This document shows, in pieces, positions 9,001-15,000 of a stretch of DNA of 24,425 nt (its first letter is position 1; the number at the start of each line of letters is the position of its first letter). This DNA is from a virus. The notes beneath the pieces are model-generated. The model was given only the letters and a program-made list of their open reading frames with translations, had not been told where the DNA came from and did not search any database. The DNA lies in the IMG/VR virus record IMGVR_UViG_3300021368_001768, positions 1 to 24,425 of that record. The stretch is one strand, 5' to 3'. The position numbers and the translations under genes are program-made.

Positions 9001-10442
9001 AAGTAGGTGCTAGCTCATCAGCTATTGGTATTGGATCAACTTATCATGAGGTAACTGGATTTAAGATTACAAGACCTGGATATTCATTCAGAAGAGGTGA
9101 TGTATTCAGACCAGTAGGATTAGTTACTGCTTTAGGATTATCTCAACCTGTTAGTGATTATACATTAACTGTTTTGGATATCTTTACTGATAATTTTGCT
9201 TCATGGCAGTTTGGTGAAATTGATTATATCGATTCTATCAAGAATTTCCAAGATGGTTCTAGAAAGAGATTCCCATTATTCTATAATAATGAACTCTTGA
9301 GTTTTGAGGCAGCAGATGATTCTGATGTGGATCTTGCCGCTGCTCTATTAATCATTATTGATGGTGTTATTCAAGAACCAGGATCTGCATATACTTTTGA
9401 GGGTGGAACTTCATTCTCATTTGCTGCTCCTCCATTAGAAGAATCAAAAGTTGATATCTTCTTCTATAGAGGAACAAGAGGAGAGGATACTGTCCTGGTA
9501 ACTGGTGTTAACCAGTTGATTGAAAAGGGTGATCAAGTTCAAATCTTTAAGAATAATGCAATAAGAACTACCAAATCTCAAGGTAAGAGAAGAGTATTTA
9601 ACTTAGATGCTTCTGACAGAATTGAAACTAATAAGTATCTTGATCAAGGAATAAATGATTCCGATTACAAACCACTGAACGTCATCAAGCAAAAGGTTGA
9701 TTTAACGATTAATGGTGAAAAGGTTTATAAGACTAGAGACTCTATCGAAGGTCAAGTATTCCCCGTATCTAAAGTTATTGGTGACTTCTCCGCAAGTGAC
9801 ACTCAAATCTTTGTTGATAATACTGATTTGTTTGATTATGGTTCTCCTGCATCAATTGGATTGATGGTTGTTGCTGGTATTGGAAGTACTGATGCTGTAG
9901 ATAATGTAGAGTTAATTTCTGGAGTAACTAACATTGAAGGTTTCTCTGGTATTGTTACTGGTATTACAACAACTACAGGCACTGGCGGTCACCCACTAGC
10001 ACTTGAGTTCTCTCTTGAGCAAACAACCTTCCCCGGATTGTCTGTTGGATACCCAATTTACATTGATAACACAAATATTGGAACAGGAGCAACTTCAGTA
10101 TTCGATTCTGATGCATCAGTCATTGGAATTGGTCAAACATTCCTGGATAATGTCTACAATATCAGCGCTCTGCATATAGATGGTACTGTTGGAATTATTA
10201 CCTGTAATATTCATTCCGAAAGTCCTGTATCTGGTCTTTCAACATTCGGTGATGAGCATAATCCAGTTGGTAACTTCTCTTGGGGAAGATTATCAGGATT
10301 TAGCAGAGGTGGATCCGCGATATCAATTGGTGTTACAGGATTCACTGTACCAGACGCAACAACGGGTATATCAACATATCCAATCGTCCAAAGAAGAAAT
10401 GTTGGACTTCGCGAAAACGGTTCATTACCAAAACAATTGTAA
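1..10442 (+). CDS. Giant virion structural protein with YHYH-type domain, 5'-truncated (positional equivalent of T4 gp7)
   Basis: This is a giant structural protein, probably part of the baseplate wedge or its periphery. The frame is open from base 3, so the ATG at 246 is internal: the 80 codons before it read as ordinary protein of the same style, and at least 3,479 codons are present. Visible parts are GxGY beta modules (about 320-540, 885-960, 1320-1680, 2315-2420, 4160-4590), a YHYH-type domain at 1818-2130 (GWAYDGNPIYGPFG, then LDEYNGRF and YPYFIG-like blocks), and repeated segments that begin H-x-x-x-x-G-(D/E) and end in VDDDxxQL-like strands. Further on are a YYQNLSYSIKSP block near 5235, two INGVxQxP-type blocks (about 7750 and 9355), and two ATYNxxTGVL-type blocks (8089-8240, 8500-8690). 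The C-terminus (9190-9800) is less repetitive. I see no signal peptide or membrane segment. It lies directly upstream of gp8, where T4 has gp7 (about 1,030 residues), but I see no clear sequence match to gp7. Virion role: sure. Exact position in the particle: inferred. Confidence 0.88.
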   Translation, partial: TGSYFFSIVSSDKKQINLYSSRSFVGGSNYLKFAPQDDGHRFTLYSQRSNEIAPQKILKKFPLNPNIKNGKAEETIPGTTGMLINGVEISNYKSDDKIYFGPVEKVNLLNGGSGYDVINLPVITATNPTSTGTTAIIQPVISGSFEKVYIDPQEFDIQNIVSIGITGGNGTGAVLEAKTADRFRNVFFDARNQTAGGGINTVTDQIVFNTDHNFVGGEEIIYNTEGNTTAVGFGTTTLVNTASYFAKIDNNRTIQLFETITDYNAGINTVNLTDGGNGIQKFSPSKSKKTITSVDVINGGSGYTNRNLIVKPVGINTRTSSIDFANHGFIDGDIINYVNHTGDSWESPDIVGFVSSFTYKVLKVDDNSFKLANIGVAGTDLTKYDQREPVRFESVGSGLHNFKFPDISVSVQYTSVGFGTTTQTYQTINAVPVVRGSIIDAYLSESGTGYGSTILNHHQRPLISVTTGKDGQLNPFIVNGKIESVSVDSGGSEYTSLPDVEINDPTGFGIGADIRPIINNGKLTDAVIVNPGIGYSTDTTIRVRSTGINALFDADIRSLSVINNERFDDELLQETDNKLQYSVLGYFSALRTAFGEDSSTASGIIGWAYDGNPIYGPFGYSDPEDTNSSAARVRSGYVLNASNVFDRPSAFANGFFAEDYQYTNNGDLDEYNGRFAKTLEFPNGVYAYYATLNSSNNPEFPYFIGNKYRSNTLPENISLNQEFDFNSSKLLRNTFPYKVSDANADNDFIIETSEIINQKSIVEGQSKGTVTGFDIVSSGKNYKVNDILNFDATDSGGGLISKISKIKGKTITDVTTTVEEFSDAVFTLDSDRKVKVTIKPQHTILNGESIVISGFSTSLTELNDNFIAGVTTYRSALIQEIPSGTAGLTTEIYVANIPQNVSVGSSISIGSETFEIFEVFKNNNALKVERSLTGVSHTTTSIVNFNPNSLTIDSNLEFFDSKVNDKVYFNPQQSVGVGTTAGLSSTVTFSFGSGTVTRDIPTKSIILEDHPFDNNQKVRFVTGGATISISTSPTGSLDPLPSTVYVINKNVNTIGIKTSLDSSEVYFRTNGSNTSLYYFESTFNQILGKVQKVRSQVSVSTFHELKPNDVISLNVNPSLSVGIGTSTAVVVKRNVSNGNIHLNPFEFTSAAIDTTRNIITINDHGLKTGDKVDYDADTVASGLSTNTYFVYRVDDDRIQLSTTNVNVSANPPVVVNITGSGGANQTISPINPRIESVKDNHLVFDLSDSSLQDHQLKIYYDNEYNNEIVSISTTGSFTIVGYGTAGVTAGAALTISYNQDLPRRLYYNLEKGGYISTADKEVSNYSEIMFTDSAYVGNYKVSPIGFTSTSFNVFLSEIPENLSYASTECNVLSYDTNSVNATGSISKIDIISGGSNYERVPVFSGVTGSNGTDASIVPTSDTIGNADSVRVINEGFEYSSDKTLQPTADIDDFITIRDSNTVGIVSIVSGGKNYISAPTVSIVNSVTRKKIDSGLLLPIITSNAITEVIIEDEPKGLPETTVDLFTENNTNGVSVQKVFTNDNVGIVTCEITTPTIGFAENPFKIGDKVFLEGVVNYTTTGTGYNSPDIGYKFYTVTNYDTTSSVLDRVTLDGTDYITAGSAGIAKTEQGAVPVLIKESDYPSLIAIQKRSDFLVGESLIVGGLERDLFITSYEETTIKVSGSYELSLNDEITGSDSGNKGTVSDIEVGEGIFKVDYKIEKNIGWEDNVGMLDLDNQVVSDNDYYQNLSYSIKSPLTYKKTTEVVKGILHTSGLKDFADTGITSEAPAGVGSRNNGDLIGDDGVDDQTSIFKDIIDEVRVDTLYNFDLVRDIDVVDDTSKFIEFKNKRLTDFIDCRTNKVLTIDDISSQFSNVDGDPSQFATLFDFDSGRTYYNILARVNNTDGDEVQLSEFAVLRSNNDFFILDKGTVVNNGDNLLHNAGEEYGSFSIVTDAFGSSSLRFTPEEPLNTDYDLKLRISEFNSSLSGIGTRDLGVVKLVSSNGITTATGITTTLYTEEGSKFEGLFAEVQVIDKNNDEMNYVSAYMTHDGTDTFISDFYSDTNEDTNALTVDEIGEFAGDIVSGMVSFNYTSDKDNDVEIRSRIVGFGTTGMGSGTYRFKSTGQIDGSERSVIYQSGFNENVSAAATILSISNNLFNAVKSYVKVSVGNTSALHQVMMIRDNNQDIYLQQSPFLSIGSTSGLGTFGSNITSGNLDLHFTPDNSQTVEISTFSECFYQAQDSVNIPNSLTFNSITESIDYDFYNAINGDRINKRQFKVTHDGVPIFAKVFNPDDNTELNLSTGTFSITDHFFSNGEQLNYTANSTFAGIGASVMHYRNDVGIEGELPPTVFAVVGSDPDSFQISTTKAGTAVTFTSVGEGNYHMLEMSVRNSKSLIAIDNLAQYPVTFSPISHPLGDNGGSIGIGTTVFSLSGISTILPNDVLRVDEEYMIVQNVGFGTTNVGPITNSGTIGLVTVERGAIGSAASTHQDSTGVATVFKGAYNLVGQDIFFTQPPRGNPQIQTTDSNLPFPTSHFNGRAYLRQDYTTNRVYDDVSAKFTGIGQTFTLNVGGANTAGIGTTGGNGVLFINGIFQTPTTANNPANNFSIIEDNSVGVSSVLFSGIRDQAENIFTSVADVNIGQLPRGGMIVSLGSSGGLGYAPLDGAIVAPTIGANGSIGSVVVGFGSTSDIKNVTDGYMISTATYNASTGVLEVTTEEPHKFTQNVEEVFMEGLHFECAAEHAGVTTTIFPDGSSPFGQRFPVLGITSATTFTANVGICTIPHNYVGFGSVYSFLSDLTVGSGYREWGGGTVSVAVTDLIYPHRFVSAGVNSITDNLGNTYTATNAEYDSPTGILKLTIPSHGLTDTNTIGIATGSLVFTCSRDNYQTNHAYPRAVSLTRKRRGESGGDPAHNVNLGITTFTTHTLSVGVGSGGGAGSGAIINHVVGAGGTLGFSVGAAGTEYVNPHIDVSEPVYENLEIEGISRLGLGHTTDTGIGLLLDVQVGASSSAIGIGSTYHEVTGFKITRPGYSFRRGDVFRPVGLVTALGLSQPVSDYTLTVLDIFTDNFASWQFGEIDYIDSIKNFQDGSRKRFPLFYNNELLSFEAADDSDVDLAAALLIIIDGVIQEPGSAYTFEGGTSFSFAAPPLEESKVDIFFYRGTRGEDTVLVTGVNQLIEKGDQVQIFKNNAIRTTKSQGKRRVFNLDASDRIETNKYLDQGINDSDYKPLNVIKQKVDLTINGEKVYKTRDSIEGQVFPVSKVIGDFSASDTQIFVDNTDLFDYGSPASIGLMVVAGIGSTDAVDNVELISGVTNIEGFSGIVTGITTTTGTGGHPLALEFSLEQTTFPGLSVGYPIYIDNTNIGTGATSVFDSDASVIGIGQTFLDNVYNISALHIDGTVGIITCNIHSESPVSGLSTFGDEHNPVGNFSWGRLSGFSRGGSAISIGVTGFTVPDATTGISTYPIVQRRNVGLRENGSLPKQL
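1818..2130 (+). other. YHYH-type domain inside the giant structural protein
   Basis: The block GWAYDGNPIYGPFG (1818-1859), followed by LDEYNGRF (about 2004-2027), FPNGVYAYYAT (about 2043-2075) and FPYFIGNKY (2100-2126), follows the conserved order of the YHYH domain found in secreted bacterial proteins and in large marine phage structural proteins. The signature that names the family reads Y-A-Y-Y here (2058-2069), so both histidines are absent. This suggests the fold is kept as a structural or binding module without a histidine-dependent function; that last step is inference. Confidence 0.8.
8089..8690 (+). repeat. Tandem divergent protein module (two copies) in the giant structural protein
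   Basis: Two copies of a module start with ATYNASTGVLEV (from about 8101) and ATNAEYDSPTGILKL (from about 8521). Each continues into a histidine-containing turn (EEPHKF, PSHGL) and a strand ending in FEC or FTC. The second copy then has a DNYxxxHAYPRA block (about 8641-8676). The same block type is common in large virion proteins of marine T4-like phages. The repeat is visible in protein only; the DNA of the two copies has diverged. Confidence 0.65.
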
Positions 10443-10451
10443 TAATCTTTG

Positions 10452-10459
10452 TATAAATA
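10452..10459 (+). promoter_or_regulatory. T4-type late promoter box upstream of gp8
   Basis: A perfect TATAAATA lies in the 34-base gap between the giant gene's stop (10440-10442) and the gp8 start (10477). This is the consensus -10 box recognised by the T4 gp55-type late sigma factor, and related boxes are used by marine T4-like phages. With the usual spacing, transcription would start about 10 bases before the gp8 ATG, giving a very short leader. The longest intergenic gap in the window coincides with this box. Confidence 0.8.
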
Positions 10460-10476
10460 TCTAAAAACGCAATGAT

Positions 10477-12021
10477 ATGGCAGCTGTCGTAACAGATCAA
10501 TTTAGACTTTCTAATGCCAGTAATTTTGTAGATTCGGTTACTTCTGCAAGTAATTCCTATTATGTGTATTTGGGTCAACCAAGCCCAACATCACCATCTG
10601 CAGGATTTGGTAGGACATCAGATTATGATACTAACGTTCCAGTCCCTACTGACAATCTTCAATACTCTGGATTTTACAAGAAAAATATTCTTTTTGGAAA
10701 GAAGGTAAACAGTGCAAATATAAGAAGAGTTATTAGAAAAGTAACTTGGACGGTGAATAATCGCTATGACATGTATAGACATGATTATAGCATAGAGAAT
10801 CCTACTCCAAACTCAAACTCAAGTAGGTTATATGATTCTAATTTCTATGTAATGAATAGTGACTTTAGAGTCTATGTTTGTATTGATAATGGTTCTTCTG
10901 GAACCAACACTAAGGGTAATAATTCTCAAGACGAACCAACATTCACTAATCTAGCACCATCCGCTGCTGGAACTAGTGGTGATGGATATGTTTGGAAATA
11001 TTTGTTCTCAGTATCACCAAGTGATATCATTAAGTTTGACTCTACCGAATATATTGTAGTTCCTAATGATTGGGCAACTTCAACAGATACTCAAATCTCT
11101 GATGTAAGAGAGGCAGGCGATTCTGATGTTCAGAATAACCAAATCAAAAAGGTTTATATTGATAATGCTGGCTCTGGATATAGTTCAGGTACTGTTAATA
11201 TACTTGGTGACGGCAGCGGTGCTAAAGTTTCTATCTCGGTTGATAGTAGTGGTGCAATCACAGACACTACTGTAACTACTGGTGGTAAAGGATATACTTA
11301 TGGTATTGTCGATCTTGGAAGTTTGCAACCATCTGGTTCAATACCAAATCCAGCAAAATTAATTCCAATTATTCCACCCTCCAGAGGGCATGGATATGAC
11401 ATTTACTCAGAGTTAGGTGCTGATAAAGTATTGATGTATGCAAGGTTTGATGCATCAACAAAAGATTTTCCTGTAGATACTAAATTTTCTCAGGTTGGTG
11501 TTATAAAAAATCCTCAACAGTTAAACTCTACAAATATATTCACAGAAAGTCAATTTACTGCACTTTCTGCGATTAAATTAGCAGATGACTTCACAGGCAC
11601 TCCAACTATTGGTGGAGAAATGACGCAAACAAGAGATGATGGAAAAATTGCTAAGGGATATGTAGCGTCATATGACAGTGAGACGAAGGTTTTAAAATAT
11701 TTCCAAGATAGGTCTTTGTATTTTGGAAATGAAAAAGATCAAACTGATTATGATGATGTAACCAATGGTTCTACAGTTTACGCATTCGAATCATCGGCAA
11801 ATACCATCTCTCCTTTTAGTGGTTCTATTAATACTGGATTCACTGGTAGCACAGTAACTGTGGGTAGTAAGTTGGTTGATTTGGGAACAACTTTTACAAA
11901 TGGGCTTGCTAGTCCAGAGATAAATAAAAAAACAGGCGAGTTAATTTATCTTGATAACCGCCCAACAGTCCAAAGAGACATAAGACAAAAAGAAGACGTA
12001 AAAATTATTCTGGAATTCTAA
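10477..12021 (+). CDS. 8: Baseplate wedge subunit gp8
   Basis: This is baseplate wedge protein gp8, which in T4 forms a dimer in each wedge and contacts gp6, gp7 and gp10. Recognisable T4 gp8 features are the block GDGYVWKYLF at residues 168-177, EYIVVP at 191-196, and the C-terminal GELIYLDNRP at 487-496 followed by a VKIILEF ending. At 514 residues it is much longer than T4 gp8 (334). The extra length falls between the conserved middle and end and contains a GxGY beta module (residues about 226-280) and a TMTQTRDDG-like G-x-V segment (about 380-411). The start at 10477 follows a late promoter; no strong Shine-Dalgarno is visible, and the ATG at 10472 is out of frame. The next gene begins 6 bases after the stop. 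Confidence 0.94.
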   Translation: MAAVVTDQFRLSNASNFVDSVTSASNSYYVYLGQPSPTSPSAGFGRTSDYDTNVPVPTDNLQYSGFYKKNILFGKKVNSANIRRVIRKVTWTVNNRYDMYRHDYSIENPTPNSNSSRLYDSNFYVMNSDFRVYVCIDNGSSGTNTKGNNSQDEPTFTNLAPSAAGTSGDGYVWKYLFSVSPSDIIKFDSTEYIVVPNDWATSTDTQISDVREAGDSDVQNNQIKKVYIDNAGSGYSSGTVNILGDGSGAKVSISVDSSGAITDTTVTTGGKGYTYGIVDLGSLQPSGSIPNPAKLIPIIPPSRGHGYDIYSELGADKVLMYARFDASTKDFPVDTKFSQVGVIKNPQQLNSTNIFTESQFTALSAIKLADDFTGTPTIGGEMTQTRDDGKIAKGYVASYDSETKVLKYFQDRSLYFGNEKDQTDYDDVTNGSTVYAFESSANTISPFSGSINTGFTGSTVTVGSKLVDLGTTFTNGLASPEINKKTGELIYLDNRPTVQRDIRQKEDVKIILEF

Positions 12022-12027
12022 AAAAAG

Positions 12028-15000
12028 ATGGCACAAAAAACCGATTTAAACGTCAATCCATATTACGACGATTTTGACGCTGCGGATAATTTTTACAAGG
12101 TTTTATTTAAGCCTGGATATCCTGTTCAGGCAAGAGAATTAACTACTCTCCAATCAATCCTCCAAAACCAGATTGAAGACTTTGGTAGTCATATATTTAA
12201 AGAAGGCTCAATTGTTATACCTGGTAATATAGCATATGATGGTCAATTTTATGCGGTAAAGTTAAACCCAACTAATCTGGGTGTTGATGTTTCGGTTTAC
12301 ATCAATAATTTTATTGGTAAAAAAATCACAGGACAAAATTCTGGTACAACTGCCACTATCCAATATGTTGCTATGCCTGATGGCAACAACATTGAGGATT
12401 TGACAATTTATGTAAAATATTTGGACTCTGATAATAATTATGAGTTCAATCAATTTCCAGACAATGAATCTTTCTTTGCAAGTGAGAGTATTGTATATGG
12501 TAATACAACAATTGCTGCAGGAACGGTATTTGCTTCTTCATTAGCTTCAAATTCTACTGCAATTGGATCTGCTGCTTTTATTGGAGATGGTGTATTCTTC
12601 ATCCGTGGTTACTTTGTAAATGTAACTAAGCAAACTCTTCTTCTTGATGAGTATTCAAATACTCCATCATATAGAGTAGGTCTTAAGATAACTGAATCTC
12701 TTATTAATGCAAAAGATGATTCTTCGTTGTATGATAATGCAAAAGGTTTCACTAACTATGCTGCACCTGGTGCTGATAGGTTAAAGATTGGACTTACCTT
12801 GTCCAAAAAACTCATTAGTGATACTAATGATACTGATTTTGTTGAATTACTGAGAGTAGATGATGGAAAGATTAAAATACTTGAAACTAAAACTGAATAT
12901 AATAAACTTCGTGATTATTTGGCAGAAAGAACATATGATGAATCAGGCGACTATTCAATCACACCATTCCAACCATCAATCCACAACTCATTAAATGATA
13001 GACTAGGAAATGATGGTCTATTTTTTAGTGATGAATTGACTGATGAAGGTAATACTCCTTCAGATGATTTGATGTGTGTCAAATTGTCTCCTGGTAAGGC
13101 ATATGTAAGAGGATATGATGTAGAAACTATATCTGCTAAAATTTTAGACGTTGAAAAACCAAGAGATACTAAGAAAGTAACTTCAACAAGTATTCCCTTT
13201 GAGATGGGTAACCTTCTCAGAGTTTTTGATGTATCTGGTATTCCACATTACAGAGAAGCAGTTGACCTTCACGATCAAGTAGATGGTGGTGGTACTGTAA
13301 TCGGTTCTGCTAGAGTTTACTCTTTTGGTGCTACAGATGCCACTTATGCTGGCGATGCAACTCAGTTTGATTTATATCTATATGATATTCAAACATATAC
13401 TGAACTGACAATAAATCAACAACTGTCTTCAATGCAGGCACCTGTTGGATCTTACATTAAAGGTAAGAGTAGTGGTGCTACTGGTTTCCTTGTAACCAAC
13501 GTTGGTGGTGGTGCAACTACAATTAGAATTAGACAAACATCAGGTTCTTTTGCACCTGGTGAGCAAATTCAGGTCAATGGTGTTGATGATGTTCCTGTTG
13601 TAAACTTCCAGGCTGGTCATAGAACAATTACTGAAATTAGAGTATTTGATTCTAAAGATATTAAGTCTGCTGTTCAAGCCAGTGGTGGCGGATTCCCTGG
13701 TTTTACCGCAACCGCAGTTCTTTCCTACACTGACATCCCTGGCGGTACAATCAGTGGTAGTAATACATTTACACCTGATGGGGGTGCATACACTGAATTG
13801 CAAGTTGGTGATATTATTTCATATTATGCTAGTGGTGGCGGTGACAGAAGATGGAATAGAGTTACTGCTGTAATAAGTGGTGGAACTTCATTTACAATTG
13901 CTGCTCTGAGTAGTGCTGTTGCTGGAGTTTTTGATGTCTCTGTTGAAAATGGTACATACACTTCAATTAAAAAAGCAGTATCCGAAATCAGAAATGAAGA
14001 TAAAGGATTTTTATATGCTGAATTACCTGATGCAAATGTAGCATCTGTAAGTCTCAGTGGATCAGAACTGCATGTTACAGAACAGGTTACTGGTAAAACT
14101 ATTGCAAGTAGTCAAGTTACAGTATCAACTTCAGACTTCCCAGACATTACAAATTCATTCTTAACTCCTTTTGATGCTGAAAGATATTTGGTATCTAGTA
14201 GTGGAGGTGGTATTGGCACTGTAACGTCAGATAGTTTCGCATTGAATGCGAATAGTACAACTGCAACTCTGTCTGGACTAACTGATGGAAGTAATGTTGT
14301 AATTAATGCAACTTTAGTTAAGCAAAATATTCAAAGTAAAGTAAAAGAATTTAGTAGATCTAAAGTTCTTAATATTGATTTATCCAAATATACTAAGTCT
14401 GGAACAGGTATTAACACCTCAGTTGGTGATGGACTTACTCATAATATGTTCTATGGACTTAGAGTTCAGGATGAGGAAATTTCTTTAAATGTTCCAGATG
14501 TAACTAATGTAGTTGCTGTTTATGAAAGTCTTGACGCATCAGCACCAACCTTAGATGTATTTGAGTTTACCTCTACTGCTGATGTTACTAACAATGCAGT
14601 AATTGGCGAAAACTTCACAGGTACTGATTCTAAGGCAATTGCTAGAGTTGTTACCAAACCATCCGCTAACCGTTTAGGTATTGTTTATCTTTCTCCTCAA
14701 AAGTTCAATGCTGGTGAGGAAGTAACATTTGATGAATCTAACATTGTTACCAATATTCAAACTATTGTTACTGGTAACTTTAAAGATGTTACAAATTCCT
14801 TTGGTTTAGATAAAGGACAGAAAGATCAATATTATGATTATTCAAGATTGGTTAGAACGAAAGATTCTAATATTCCTTCTAGAAGACTGTTAGTTGTCTA
14901 TGACCACTATATAATTCCTACAGACGATGATGGCGATGTATTCACCGTTCTGAGCTATGATAGTGATAGATTTACAAATGATATTCCACTCATTGGTAAG

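Noticed and set aside
10180-10464. Plus-strand frame of 94 codons at the end of the giant gene
   Set aside because: It overlaps the giant gene's conserved C-terminus for most of its length, lacks a start signal, and shows no protein-like pattern.
11919-11926. GATAAATA as a third late promoter
   Set aside because: It has one mismatch to the TATAAATA consensus and lies within gp8 codons, about 100 bases before the next gene; it may be chance in AT-rich DNA.
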